Counted from the first letter of the stretch, positions 35,622 through 49,240 are shown. The stretch: 64,000 nt of DNA from Rhea pennata (GCF_028389875.1 NW_026907682.1:2046001-2110000), one strand, 5' to 3'. Notes: generated by a model not told the origin, from the letters alone. Numbers and translations are program-made.

Positions 35622-36801
35622 GAGGGACAGTGGGACTGCCCAGCAGACGGTCAGCAAGCAGAGATGAGAGCAGTCCAAGAAGCCTGGGGAGATGGGGACT
35701 ACAAAAGAACACCAAAGCAAGTGGAAAAGGGGCTGGAGTGCTGCACTCTGAGGGCTGTCTTCAGCACGACGAGCTCTGATAGTCAGTTGGTGAGTAGTGT
35801 CATCCTTGGTGGAGGGGGAACTGCAATGCTAGGGGCAAAGACTCGTTAAGGTCCTTCTCAATGAGCTGAAGAAGGGCATGAAGGGCTCCTGGGGAAACCT
35901 TGGAGCACGAGCTGGGCTAGGCACTGGCAGGTGCAGAGCCCACACACATGACCACGTCTGTCTGTCCCCACAGCTGTTAGTCGAGGAGCTGGCTGTCTAA
36001 AAGTACCTTTGGCAGGACACTGCAGCACCAGGTTTATAGAAAGACCAGCGCAATGCAGCTGGGTGCCATGACAAATGCTGAGCAGAGGGAAGGTGTCAGA
36101 ACATCCCCATGCTGGGGATTCAGGGAGACCCTGAGGAGTCCCAGTGAGACAGTTTTCTCGTTGTCTGTGCCCTTTACACTAGTCTAAGAGATGAATGCCA
36201 ACACCACTCCAGATACAGCATCTGGGCCCTGCAACATGGGCTCTCCTACTGCAGGATTTGTGTTTTCAATAGACACAGACCACTGCTGTGCTGTCCAGGA
36301 GCCCCAGACGGACACGTGAGGATCAATGGCAGAGAGCAGTAAAAGGCTGTGCCAAGAGAGCAGCCGAGCACTGACAGAGCAGGTCCTGTCTGGAAGCAAA
36401 GTCCCACAGCTGTGCGATGTCCCCAACATCTCCCTCCTCCATACCGGAGCTGACTTCTAAGAGGTTCCTCAGCGTGACTCACTTGCCTCCTGTCACCCTC
36501 TGCTCTCCCTCAGCAGGCAAAGGAATGACACCCTGACTCCTGTCCTTCCCTGCTTTGTCTGGTGTTCCTGCTGGTGCCTTGTTTGTAGGAGCTCTGCACA
36601 GCCATTGGAAGCTGGACAGAGGCAGGTAAGTGCGGTGGGAGAATTATGTGCACTGAGCTGCTTCGGGTAGGAATGGTTTGGATTGGGGTTTGGGTTTAGA
36701 TTGCCTCCACGTTTTGCTCCTTTCACTCTCACCCCACCTGCCCATGGGATTTTATCTCCTTGTGTGTTTTAATTCTTCCCCTTTGTGCTGTTGCTGTGCA
36801 G

Positions 36802-36838
36802 TGCAAGCCACGGTGTTGGAGCGGGAGCTACCTTCCAG
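36802..36838 (+). other. Splice-bounded 37-bp segment (mirrored at 62,929-62,965)
   Basis: Preceded by tttgtgctgttgctgtgcag and followed by gtaagaag, giving a clean acceptor and donor pair. One frame reads QATVLERELPS. A second donor-like ccctg/gtgagt lies at about 37,128, after a frame reading QQHDHLREVRHLSTSNGS. These may be exons of an unrecognised gene downstream of, and co-directional with, the TOPORS-like frame, or of a non-coding RNA. Confidence 0.25.
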
Positions 36839-37544
36839 GTAAGAAGCTGGCACTGGCTCTCTTCAGCAGTGCTCTTGCTCTTGTTCATTTCAACTCCCTT
36901 AAGCCATGTAGCATGGGAGCTGCTGGAGAGCTGCAAGAGCTCAGGACACAAGAAGATTGCCTTCAGTTGCCTCGCTCTCCTCTGCTTGGAGGCAGAGCTA
37001 GCAGCACCAGGACATGACAACTTGACAACCCCATTTGGAAGCTTCTTTTAAGCAGCAGCACGATCACCTCCGGGAGGTGCGTCACCTCAGCACGTCCAAT
37101 GGCTCCTGCGAACTGGGCTGCAGCCCTGGTGAGTATGGCTTTGGCTGTGGGAGTTGGCAGGGCTGAGCAATGCAGGCTCTGGCACTCTCTCCCCAGGGCC
37201 CCTGCAATGAGGTGAGGAAATGCATGGCGTCTCTGATGTCTCCTCCCAGGGCCACCCTGCAGATCTGCAAGAGCAGATCACGCTGCCTGACCCCTGCTCA
37301 TCTTTCTCACAGGCACTTCCCCACCCCCATGCTCCCGGTGTCACCTCAGCACAAGGCTGGGGGGAAGCTTCCAGCATGAGCCCTTGTGCTGTTATGATGG
37401 AGAGCAGGCAGGTTGCTGAGAGCAGTGGGCAGGAGGGAGGCTGGTGCCAGATCAGGTGCAGACAGGAGCGTTGGCAGCTGGGCTGTAGGAGGGGTGGCCT
37501 GGGGAAAGCAGAGTGAGCTGCTGGGGGATGAGGGCTTCGTGATG

Positions 37545-38522
37545 GCGTGCCTGGCTTCAGGTCACGGGTGGACAATTCCAACTGTTTGCTTTCCTGTCTC
37601 CTGCCCAGCACCATCTTTCCATGCCATCTGCGTGGCTCCTCAGCGCTTCTGTCTCCCTTCTATGACTCACATGTGCTTTACGCTGGGGACGATGAAGTGT
37701 GTCCCATGTGAGCGAACGCTGACCTGTCCGGTTCTTCTCCCAGCCTGCATTGCATCACCCACCTTGCTCACGGTGAAGTCCAAGGTGCTCTTGAGGTGCG
37801 TGAACAAAAGGCCATGGGCTGATAGGATGCGGCTGGAGAGACCCTGCAGAATGAGTCCATATTTCCCACTGCCAGCGACATTCCTGCACATTCCACACCA
37901 CAAGTTTCATGGGCAGGTACTTTGCAGAGCCCTAACCTTCCCACACAAGGATTTGGGCATGACTACGTTGGGAGGGGGTACATCCATTTGTGATGTTGCA
38001 CAGCTTTGGGGACCAGGCACTCTCCCCACATCGTCATGCAGTGCCCCACAGCCTGGCTCAGAGGAGCTCATCTCTTTGCCTTTAGGGTGGTGGAAACAGA
38101 CGGCACTAGGAGACCAGGCCCAAGACGCTGTGGCTGAACTACTTGCTGGAATATTGTTCCCATTTACCATAGAAGGGAATAGGGGAGTGGCAGTATGTAC
38201 CTTTAGTGTCTCAGTAGGGTAATGGATTCTTGGTCTTCAGGGCCATCAGAGTTCAAAAGAGTAAGTGGTATGCAGAAAAGAGAGGGGGGCAGATGACAGC
38301 CTCCGTTTCCAGTTTGATGCATGTACCACTGTTGGCTCGACCCAATTTACCTCTGAAAGTGGGGGGCTTACTGGTGGAAGTGCCAGCAGAATCAAACAAC
38401 TTAGCTCCCTAGCTTTGGTGAATGAATTTAATTGACGTTCCATTTCCAAAGGGGACCTGAGAAGCGTAAAACTCTCAGCTCCTTGGCACACCACTTGTGC
38501 TTGCAGGATGGGCAGCCTCACC
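37545..38522 (-). other. Quasi-open region of unknown origin, left-arm copy
   Basis: Mirror of 61,246-62,100 plus flank. On the minus strand three successive open segments share one frame. The plus strand carries a 269-codon open frame (37,413-38,222) through the same DNA. No domain recognised on either strand. Confidence 0.3.
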
Positions 38523-40439
38523 TCAGTCTGACAGGCAGCGGGGTAAACTCTCCAGGGGGTCTGTCTCCCAGCAAGTTTTGGAGCCTCTAGAGAGCCCTGT
38601 GGATCTCAAGGCGGACAAGGCCTAGTGCACCTTGTGTCTTCAGCTGTGGGCTTGTGGAGTAGCGGAACGACACTTTGGCAGCTGCTGCTTCTCTGCAATG
38701 ATGGTAAATGGAGCACAAAGAGAGTCATCCACAGGCAGACATCTGCATCACAAGGGTCTAAGGCTGCACAGGATGAATGCAGCACTCGCTGGGGGGTGAT
38801 GTTAGCTTTCCCAGGGAGATTTGTGCCCTTTTCCTCTTCTGCTCTCCCACCAGGAATGATGCCAAAGAGAAACCTTCAAGTGGCAGCCTCTGAGATTTTT
38901 CCTTCCTACAAACTGAGCCCAGCCAAGAGCCTCACTGAGCCCAGCTCCATGTTTGTGCCTGCCGCGTAACTCTTTGCTGCAAGTGGGGAAATGCAACCAC
39001 CACAAGCATCTACAAAATGACAGCAGGATGACACTTCCATTTCCAGGGCCTACGTAAAGGGATCAGCCCAGGGAGCAGCTGCACTGGAAAGGCTGTCTGA
39101 CACTGACAGAGCAACTCAGCACTGCAACAGCCATCAACCTCATACCAGACCTCTGCTGTGCCAGCTAGTCTACAAACACACTGTCTCTGCCCCACACAGC
39201 TGCCTCGTCTGCTACATGCAACCAAGAGCCAGCAAGAAGATGGGTCTGCAGGACACTGGCCACTCACACTCCCCAGAAGGCAGCTCTGCTCACTGCCTTC
39301 TCGTCCCTCCAAAACACAGGCACACAGGGAAGCTCTTGTGCTAACATCACAAGGTGGCCAAGGCACTCTAGGCTCACAGGGCATGTGCAAATGATCAGCA
39401 CAAGATCAAGCACAGGGCTGGCTCATTGGGCAATGCTGCTGTTTTCAGAGGGGAGGATTCTGCTTTCTTCAGGCAGAGCAGGCTGCTACTTTCCACCCCC
39501 ACAATCTCAGGAACCTCCACCTACTCAGGGCAGGGATGGGGTTTTTCTTTAATAATACAACGCTACAGATATAATGTAGAAACATTTGAGAGTCCTTAAG
39601 GCCTCCTGAGATTGAGGCCTCCTGAGACCAAAGTAACCTCGCTTCCTTTCCTTTAGTTACTTGGACAAGAAGTCCCTGTGAAGGGAAAAAGTGTGCAGAG
39701 GCTTTGAAATGAGGCCCAAGCAAGCAGACAGCCCCAGCCTGGCGGTCTGCTGAAATGCCACCTGTCTGGCTGCACGGGCTTTGCAGCAGCACTCTGAGCT
39801 CCACAGCTGCATTCACAACCTGACCCTGGGCACATCTTCACCCCTCACAGAGACAGGAACCCAACAACTGTGAGACATCCTCAGTTTCAAGCTACAGAGG
39901 CTTTGGGACACTCAGACAAATATGTGGCACCACAGCCTTCTTGGAAAAGGAGGGAACACAGTAGCATTTGCAGAGCAAGCTGGCACTAACAGCATTTGTG
40001 CGATGCAGAAGTTGCAGCACAGCGGACGTGAACCTACACCCCAAGTCACCCATGGAAGCCAGGCGCACTTACAGAAGCCTTCACATCCACTCGAAGTAGC
40101 CTCACCTCATTCAGCACCTCACCTCTTGCAGCTGCTTTCACAGACAGATCACAATGGTGGCAAAGATGTTGACAGGTACAGGCACACACCCTGGCATCCT
40201 GCCTCCATCCTCAGCAGTTCTAGGACTACACCAGCAACATACAGGACTGGAGTAACCTAGAAAGAAAGAGAAAATCAGCGTGTTACTGTCAGCTCTGCTG
40301 GCCTTCCACAGTCGCAACAGTCGGTGGCAAATGTCTCCCCTCTGCGCTGAGCTGTATTTGTGAGAGTACAGCCTGTGGGGCCACAGAAAGCTTCTACTCC
40401 TCTTTTTGGCACAGCTGAGACCATGTCTGTATATCGGGT

Positions 40440-40910
40440 CCCCTCTGGACACCCCAGTTCTGCAAAGGCACAAACACACAGCAAGGGGTCCAGCACAGGG
40501 ACACCAAGACAGTCAAGGCCTGGAGCATGGAGCATACAGGTAGAGGCTGAGAGAGCTGGGATTCTTAAGCCTAGACAAGACAAAGCCAAGAGGGACACGC
40601 ATGCTGTGCACAGCTGGCTTATGTAGGGCACAGACAAGACAGAGATGGATTTTTTTTGGAGGTGCACACTGCGAGCATGAGAGGCCACAGGGACAAATTG
40701 GACAATGGCAAATTCTTCTTACATATTAAGAACCCTTGTTCTCCAGGAGGGTGGCCAAACTGTGGCACAGGGATCCAGGCACGTCCCCACATCTCCATCC
40801 AGGCAGATAATCAAAACTCTACTGAGAAAGGCCCAAATAGACCTGCTCCACTGGGACCTGCCTTCAGCAGGCTGTTAGATCCCTATCTCCAGATGTCTCC
40901 CCATTGCAGG
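40440..40910 (+). mobile_element. CR1 LINE fragment in palindrome left arm
   Basis: CR1-type strings in sense orientation: ggctgagagagctgggattc, agcctagacaagacaaagcc, aggagggtggccaaactgtg and a degenerate 3' end near agatccctatctccagatgt. Inserted in unit copy C at a site that is empty in copy A (about 7.69-7.74 kb). Confidence 0.65.
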
Positions 40911-43269
40911 CTCAAGGCATCTGCTGTTCTCAGACTCCTTCCAAAGGCACCAGTGGCTTTGCAGATGCTGCCTCCACCACTGACCAAGGACAGAAAGCCT
41001 TGAAGGAGTGAGAAGATTGCTTTCTCCAGGGGAAACGGTAAAATCTCAAAGACTCAGGAAAGCACAAGACCTTCAAAAACTGCAAGCCTGAACCTCAGCT
41101 GACAGAAATCACCAAACTGTAAGCATCTCTGGCTCACACCAGGATGCTCTAAGGTCAGAGCACGGTCATCAAGAGTCCTCACCCACGTTTCCCAGAAGGA
41201 CACAGTGATCGCAGGCTGGGCTCTAGGAGCACAACACTGCTCTGTCCAGACACCTCCTCCCATGGCTGAGCACCAAACCACTGGGGCCACCACACAGCTC
41301 CAACACAGCCCCTTGACAGTCAGCTCCCAAGAACATACCTGCCTGCCTCCAACAACCATCTTGCCAGAAGGCCTTCACTCCTTCAAAGAGCTTACAGCAT
41401 TCCCTTGCCCACTTCCCAACAAGCATCCCCCGCCTGCTCCTCCTCTCTCAGCAAACACTGCTGCAGATAAAAGATTTCATCAGGAAAAGCAAACAAGAGG
41501 CAAGGAAGGAAAAAGCAGGCTTTGTTTGCATCTCAGAACAAGGAGAAACACTCCGGATCCATTAGGCAGCATCCTACCTGCACATCCTGGCAAGAGCTTA
41601 GCAAGCTCAAGGCCTGGACCTCAGCGCACTGAAGGCAGCAGTCTGCCAGCATCTCTGGCCCATGACACCACAGCAGCCTCGGTCCTTTGAGCAAACACCT
41701 CCTTACTTCACAGGGCTCCTCAGCTCCCCAACCTGGCAGCACTTTCCCTGCACTGTACTGCTCTCTCCAGCTACCTTCCTCCATGTTGACCACCGAGACA
41801 TTGCAGCTACCACCCAGCCCCACCACAGGCCATGCCTGCACAGGGATGCAAACCGCATTCATCGCCCCTCGCCTCTAAAAAGGGTTGTCAGCCAACATCC
41901 ACAATTGTATCAGTGACACACACAGCACTGCACCACATATGACAGCTGGCAGGGCACCCCTATGTGCCCCACAACACACAAAGCCCAACTCTACAGCCTT
42001 CAACTCCCTTCTGCTCCTCCAAGGCCTTGCAACAGGCACTACCTACCTCTCAGCATCCACTCACAGCCCAGGGCCTGCTCACTTCCCACCTCCAGAAAGC
42101 ACAGAGCAAGGGGCTCTCACAAGGGAGGAGCAGGCCAGCTCTTGCCTCTTGCTTGTGTCTCAGCTTCCATGAAAATGAAATCTCTTTGAAAATGGGGCCC
42201 ATAACTTTGGGGGGATGACATTCCTTCATTTCCCTCCAACACCCTTTGCACTCCTTCTCCAGTGACTGCATACTCGGACAGAAACTCAGAGACCTCTAAC
42301 GTGTTACACTTCCAAATGCGTCATAAAAGCAGGTGGACACCTAAAAGACAGGCACAGCATTCAGACCTTGCAGGAAAATCTCACAGCCTCCCTACTGTTT
42401 CAACAGGGGGAATTTCTAAAGCACACACACACCCTGGGAATCAGAGATTACTAATATCATTGTGCACATCAGCACTAGATTCATTTAGCAGCTTCAAAAC
42501 TCTACTTGGACTCTAGCTGACCAGGAATAGGCTGCAAGACTCTACTCAGCAAGAAGTACAAAGTCAAACTGCATGTCCACGTTCACCAGAGAACATCATC
42601 TGCATTTTAAAAGTAGCAGGACTAACGCAGGATGATGGAGTGGAACAGAATTTGTGACAGATGGTATGGAGCATGTACTTCTTCTTGACTGAGTAGCTGC
42701 AGTTCCATATTGCTGCAGAGCTCTGCAGGGGTCAACTCCTACCCTGGGCACAAAACCAGGAGTCACCTCACCACCACCATCCAGGCCATGTTGCTTCTCC
42801 TGACCTGTCAGCTGCTCACAGAGAGGGGACCTCACAAGTGCAAACCCCCAACACATGCCTGCTGCTGCTATGGCCTTCAGGGACAGAAATTTCCTCAAAG
42901 TAACTTCCCCTGCCACGAACCACTGCTGCCCTAGCAGGGACTTGGACAAGAGACCTCACACTCAACGCCCAGGCCTAACTGCCTGCTGCCGGTCTATCAG
43001 GGACTCAGAAAGACGGGACTTCACAGTCACCTGCACAACCAGGTCTCTGCCTTTGGCCAAGAAGATTCTGAGGCAAAAATTACCTCACTAGAACTTCCTC
43101 AGCCACGAGACAAATCCTGGCTGATCAGCTGCTCAGGCAGAAATGATCTCAAAAACACACAGCCCTGCCGCAGACCTGCTGATGGCCGTGGTCACAGCCC
43201 CAACAGCCTCTTCGGGAGCTCCTGCAGGAAAGCAGCCCCCTCGCCAGCACCGTTGCCCCTGCTGCAGCG

Positions 43270-43610
43270 AGAGGGCACCCGCTGGCATTTGAACGCACCC
43301 GCAGCCCCCACCAGCCCCACTCGCACCCGCTCTCACTCCCGCTCCCTTCTAACCTGCTTCGCTCCCTCCCTTCTCGCACCTCTCTCTTCCCTTGGCCTTT
43401 TCCCACTCTGAACTACGATTGGCTGAGACAGCCATCATTCCAATCCATCCCCACCCTCCTCCTCAGGACAGCCAATAGGAGGGCTGCACACAGGCGATGC
43501 CATGGCAATGCTGTGCCCTCCTGCCCTGGCAGCCAGCTCTGCCCCCTCCTCTCCCACCGCGGGACGGTGCCATCTTGTGGGCGGCAGCGCAGGGTGCGGC
43601 GGGGCCTGGG
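43270..43610. promoter_or_regulatory. CpG-rich CCAAT/YY1-type promoter core, copy C
   Basis: Same layout in minus orientation: facing gattggctg and ccaatcc at about 43,418-43,448, gccaatagg at about 43,470, and gccatcttgtgg at about 43,569-43,580. The CRE-like element has one base changed (catcattcc instead of cgtcattcc in copy B). Confidence 0.6.
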
Positions 43611-46600
43611 GGCAGCCCGGCGCCGGGTGCCCGGGCAGTGCGGGGCCCCAGGGGCGGCCGCTCGGCTGCAGGGGCCCTGTGGGGCTTCTTGCTGCCCTGC
43701 GCCCTGGGGGCCGTGCTGGGCTTGGAGGGCAGCCCTGGGGCCTGTGCTGGTGCCAGCCCTGGTGCGGGCGCTGGGGCCCTGGGAATGACCAGGGTGCCGG
43801 AGCCTGTGGGCAACGTGCTGCTGCCGCCAGGGCAGGGCAGTGTCCTCTAGGCCCTCCTGCCCCAGCCCCTTCCCCAGGGTAGCCCCAGGGCTTTGCAGCC
43901 CTCCCGCTGTGCCTGGCAGGGCTGGGCCACGGCCCAGCAGAGGCTGCTCTGTGTGGGGCCGGGCTGTGCCCCGAGGGGTCGTCCAGAGGGCTGAGGAGCC
44001 CCATGGGGGCACAGGGCAGTGAGAGGAGGGACCAGCTCTGAGCCTGCTGGTGCCAGGGAGTGGAGGTGTGGGGTCGTGAAGGGACTGGGGGAGATGGCTC
44101 TTTTGGGCTTACTGCAGCACTGCACCCCATAGCTCAGAGAAAAATCCTTGGGTCAATCAGGACTTGGCAGTGGGGACCGTGCCTCCACCTGTTTCCAAGG
44201 TGCTCTCCCAAATAGGCTTTCTTTTGCATGCAGATGTTTTGAGTCCAATCTGCGCAAGGACACAGGCTATGACCATCTCGAGATGGCTTCTCTGAGCCCC
44301 AAACATGCTGTACCAACTTGTACCAAGCATGAAAGGAACAGATGTCCTCTCAAACAGGCAGAGGACCTGGGGTCATTACAAGGTGGTTTCCTTATTGTAC
44401 AGGGACATTTCAGCAGGTTCTTGAGAGCCCCATGAGAGCAGCAGGCTGCCCCAGCCTCTGGGATGCAGGACCCCAATTCTTCTCAGAGCCAGATCGCAAA
44501 GGGGGACACGATCCGTGGAAAACCTGCCATGCATTCCCATGCCCCCCACAGACCCCAAAAGGCAATGGAGCTGGCCCCACAGAAGCCTTGAGGCTCAGCG
44601 CATCTCCTGCCCCATGACCCAGGAGTCCTGGCTGTCTACTAAGACAGATGGGACCCCCAGAGATGACTCTTGTGGCAGCCCCCAGTCCTGTCCAGCCACT
44701 CCCACAGCCCTGGATTCACAGCAGTTTTTGCAGTTACCAATCTTTGTGCAACATCTCGGGAAGAAGTACCCGAAGCCCTTACCCTCAGTGGAGAGCTGCA
44801 GGAGCCTTGGGAACAAGGAACTGTGGTCTCGGCTGATGGTGTCCATCCAGCAGTCCTCCATCTCGCCTCTTTGCCCTCGGCTCACCTCTGCAGCCCAGGA
44901 GGAGGGATGTTCTTCCCTTCACCCAACACTCCTTTTCATCGTGCTCCTGTTCCTCTGCATGTCAGCGACGGATCCCAGCACAGCCCCCATTAACTCTTGT
45001 CTCCAGTCTTGCCATGGAGTCACTACAAAGGCAGCGGCAGGGAGGGCATGAGCAGTGCCCAGCAGTGCCTAGGTCTCGGAGGGAAGTGAGGGCCCTCACC
45101 CAGGACACCATGGAGACCTCCCTGTGATGCAGCACATCCCGCTGTGACCTCAGCTTGTGTCATCTGGGGGCACAGCAGGTCAGTGCCATGGAGATGGCAC
45201 CGCCAGGGAGAGAGCAGAGAGATTTCCTCTCCCCTCCTGGAAAGCAGGCATCTCCCTTCCCCCAGTTATTTTCCCAAACTTTCTGATAAATCCTTCAAGA
45301 ATGTCTCCAAGTGGTGTCAAAGTCAGGGAAACATCTGAAGTGGGGACCTGGAGAGGTCACTGCTGTGCTCCTGCACTCCCTGGCTGCTGCACTAGGCAAC
45401 AGGATTCTGTGCAGGAATCTGGGGTTTGGGGGTTGGATTGGGGTTTGACATTTTTACAGGATCAAAGTCCGGTGGGATGAAAAAGCACAAAGGGTGGCCA
45501 CAGGCTGAGATGCTTAGGTGAGCCTCCAAACTGTGGATCACTCTTTTATTTGAAGTAGGGTATAGGAGAATAAGGGACAGGACGTAACCTTCCTCCTTTA
45601 GGCACCAAAGCAGGCTCTTTGATTTGAGAAGCCTTCAGCAAGGTTTCTCGGTCTGCGGTGCTTAAGATAGAGATGATATGCCAGAAAAGAGCAAACACAC
45701 ATCATCCAGAGAGCTCTACCCAGGACCCTCGTCCCTGCCAGACTCCAAAGCCATTGGTCAGGCCACGTAGCCAATTGGAGGAAGTTTTCCCATTTCCCAT
45801 GAACTTAGGCCACCTTTCCTTCTGTGTGAGCCTGAGGAAAGCCAGGTCTCAACTCTGGGCTTCAGATGGTCCTTGGGCTTTTCAGTGTCACTTTGGGGCT
45901 CTGCTTCTCCCCTGGGTACGCTCCTCAGCCCCCTGCCCTTCCCCACACCAGCCCCCTGGCTCCTCCAGGGATCTGTGCAGCCCAGGCACCCTGGATCCAC
46001 ACTGGCACCCTTGCTCTCCCACGATCTGTACAGCTCTGGCACCCTGGATCTCCCACATTTGAGGATTCAAGGCTTCTCAGGACATCCCTCATACTGCAGT
46101 GCTGCTCTCTGGGCTCTGGTGCAGAGCCTACGAGGCACTGCAGTGCCTCAGGGCCTGCATTCAGAAGTTTGTAAGGGCACCTCCCCGCTCTGCAGCTGCT
46201 AAAGCTTGCAAGCGTCCCTACAGCCAACCTTCCTGCTCTTCCTAGTCTCTGCAGAGTGCTGGGGCAAGTCTTGCAGGAGGGAGACTCCACCCCCCTTAAA
46301 TACTTCTCCATGCACCAGAGGCATGGGAAGTGTTGCCTGAGAGAACTCACCTGAAGCTATGACACGTTGTGGAGCTGAGGGCCTGATGGAAGCAAGTCTG
46401 GGATGACTGTTCCCCCATCTCCTCTCCTACTCCCAGCCCGAGGGTTAAGAAAGTCCTCTGGAGAGAGTGGTTGGTTTGGTATGGCTGGGATGGGTTTCCC
46501 TCGACATCGCTGGGTCCTGCCTGTGTTGCTCTGAGTGCCCAGAAAATTTCTCTTCTCTGGGGGCTTGCATCAATGTTTTCCAGACTTTTGTACAGAAAGA

Positions 46601-46670
46601 TAGCTTGCTCCAAGAGCCCCCAAATCCCTCCCCCCACACACACACACCCGCAGGACGGTACAATCTTGTG

Positions 46671-46799
46671 GAGATTTGTTTTGCTTCTCTGTCGTGACAG
46701 ACATCTTTTGAGCTACCGTCCAGATTACAGCAGGGAAAAAAAATGTTTGTTTAAAACAATCTTATCCCTGGAAGCAAATACAAACTGACTCCTTACCCC
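46671..46799 (-). repeat. Copy of the module A-B intron
   Basis: Direct-orientation match to 29,925-30,048 (tttgttttgcttctctgtcg, cttttgagctaccgtccaga, actccttacccctg). The flanking exon modules are not present here. Confidence 0.7.
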
Positions 46800-47035
46800 T
46801 GCACCTCCACCATTCAGTAGAGCAGCAGCTCATGCCTCTCTACTTTCCCTACCAGTTTCACCACCCACCCAGAGTGTTTCAGCTTTCCATTAGGAGGGAA
46901 CATCAAGCAGTAGAAGTGGCAAAGAAAGCGGCTTCTCTCTTCTTTTCACTCTTCACCTGCTGCCTTAGGTTTCACTAGTGATGGAGCTCTCACAGCTCAG
47001 GGCTTCTCTGCACCTCTCAGGCTGCCGTGCTGCGA
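46800..47035 (+). repeat. Diverged relative of the 50,985-51,215 block
   Basis: Shares gagtgtttcagctttcc, a gaggaagc-like segment and ctctcacagctcagggcttc with 50,985-51,215 in the same orientation, with many changes. Confidence 0.6.
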
Positions 47036-48786
47036 CAAGAATTTCTGCTCTAAAGCAGGATTCAGGAAATGTGGAGGTTGCTGCGAGTTCTTATGCAGGC
47101 ACAAAGCTGAGTGTATCAGCTAGTTACAGATTAATAATCTACAAGTAGAATCATGAAGAAAGGAATAGTTTCCCAGCAGATACAGAAGTATTCCTAATGG
47201 CACTTGAGGGATAGCATATGACGTACTGTGAGTAATTCTGGTTTCCTTGGAAAAAAAAAGGAACTGAGACTGCAACAAAAAGCAACAAAGGCAGGCTATG
47301 CAAATGCCCCAGAAGTGAAGTGCCAATCACACGGAAGTACACTCGGAGAATTCAGTTTGACATAGCCAAACTAAGACAGAGGAAACAGGATTGTTCCGTA
47401 CAGGAGAAGTTGCTCTATGGAGAGAGAATCAGTTACCCTCACAAGCAATGCTGCCACAAGGAGCAATACCCATAAAGTTGCCATCAGGAAATGCCACTTG
47501 GATTTGAAAAGACTTCAAATTCCTGAAAAGGAAATTCTGCATGTGGCTCTCAATCAAGGAAATATCTCACAAGGGAACTTAAGTCTATCTATAAAATCGA
47601 TTCTGCGATAGATTTGCCTGGAGCAGGTGACTGAACTCCAGGACCCAGGAGATTCTTTGGGAGGGGATGAGATGTCAAGGAAAAACAGGCAAATAGGGAA
47701 CCAAACCTGACAGGCACAGGGACAGGCACAGGAAGCTAAGCAGTGCCCTTTTAGCCTCTAGGCTAACCCCACTGCTTAAGCACACAGCGTTCTTCTGTGC
47801 ATAAGGAATAAGACAACTTAGTAACTGAGGAGCAAACCACAACAAATTAAAAGCTGCTTGTGCCTATGCGATGGAAGGCATCAGGCAGTCTTCTTGCCTC
47901 TTTCAACCCCAGGCATCACTTGGGTAAGTTTTAGAGTGGAAAAAAAAAGGAGCATGAAGTGTATATGCCAACTTCTCACTGTTCCTTCAGTTTTTCAAAG
48001 GAAGAAGATAGGTCCTCCCTGATTAGAGGATACCTCTAGTATGGCCATACTTATCAATTTGTAAGTTATAATGAGACAGGGATAATAAAAGTTCTCTCGG
48101 ACTGTGACACTCTGAGAGCGTGTGAGAGACTGTGTCACTCTGAGAAATTGAGACAGGTACATAAAACCATAGAAAAGAGGAAAAAAAAGAAGGAAATGGT
48201 CCCTTTGGAAACATCATTAAGAACAAGCATTTGAGAACTTGCAATTACATGCTGCACTTAGATTCCATTTTCCCTCCTGCTGAGTGCAGTGAAAGAAAAG
48301 CAAAGAATTTGAAAAGAAACTTCACATACACAGTCAAGAGGTATGAGAACATGACTACACGGCAGCAGACATTACCTCATCCTTGAACTAGCAAAGGTTC
48401 CTTAGTCTATGGATATCCTCAGGGGTGGCAGTGAGGTCGAAAGCACTACTCCTGATCTCCTCTGGCTTGCCTTCCTCCGATGCAGCAGTGAGCTCTCTCA
48501 CAGTGGCCTGAAAAAACACAGTGAAAGCGCAAAGGGCTCACTGAGCGCACGAACCGGGATGGAGCAGTCGCCTGAAAAAAGGCCCACCAAAAAGCCGGTC
48601 AAGTTAGACCTTGGAAACTGTCACAGTGTTTCAGAGCAGAGGATCACAGGCTTCCTCAGCTTGCTGCTCAGGCAGCAACAGCAGCCGGGTTCTTTGTTTC
48701 ACACTCCTCGCTTGGAAGGGCACAGTTGTTTCAGGCTGTTCTCACTTCAGCAGTAACAGGGGAAAGAAAGGAAGCTGACAGAAAAC

Positions 48787-48834
48787 AGGAGGACTAGCAC
48801 AGGAGGACTAGCACAGGAGGACTAGCACTAGCAC
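48787..48834 (+). repeat. 14-bp minisatellite, three copies
   Basis: Three exact units of aggaggactagcac followed by a partial tagcac. Confidence 0.9.
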
Positions 48835-49197
48835 TGAAAACAGGAGGGCTACACAAGTAAGCAACTCAGGAATGAACACGAGAACAGCAAAGGCCTCTTG
48901 TGCCGCATGACGCTGTAGCCCTCCCAACACTGAGGTTTCAGACAACCACAGCAGGCGTTCTCCAGACCAAGGCACCAAAGACAGGAGTCTGGAAGAACTG
49001 GAGGCAGGTGAGCTCCAAAGGGAGCTGAGCTGACAACCAAAGGGGAACAGACAACAACACTGGAGTCAGGCAATAAAGACACCACGGTGTGCATTAGACT
49101 GGTTGCAACACGGCTGTTGGCATCCAAGTGTGCTTAAGGAAGGCAAACAACCCCTGGGCCTGTTAGGATAAAATACCTGGATCTGTAATAGGGCTGG

Positions 49198-49240
49198 GTT
49201 CACAAAAAACAACAACAAAAAAATAAATAAAGAAAAAATA
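49198..49240 (+). repeat. A-rich simple sequence
   Basis: Run of aacaacaacaaaaaaataaa-type sequence; possibly an old poly-A tail. Confidence 0.6.

Larger units (their letters stand above)
39007..45297 (-). repeat. Amplicon unit, copy C
   Basis: Minus-orientation copy of the unit inside the left arm of the young palindrome. It is nearly identical to copy D and clearly diverged from copies A and B. It carries a CR1 insertion (about 40.44-40.91 kb) that is absent from the equivalent place in copy A (about 7.69-7.74 kb). Confidence 0.85.
35767..46142 (+). repeat. Young palindrome, left arm (visible part)
   Basis: Mirror of 53,625-64,000. For every landmark pair checked (36,184/63,583; 38,246/61,521; 40,275/59,492; 42,050/57,717; 43,413/56,354; 45,758/54,009) the coordinates sum to 99,767. 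There is therefore no net insertion or deletion across 10.4 kb. Mirrored frames of 60-270 codons differ at none to a few residues. The inner boundary is at the shared string gaggcactgca (to 46,142), after which the sequences diverge. The outer boundary is not reached, because the window's last bases still match 35,767 onward. Confidence 0.97.

Noticed and set aside
48409..48756. 115-codon frame containing a Lys/Pro-rich stretch
   Set aside because: No homology recognised, no clear splice or start context; kept only as a note for the AT-richer spacer.
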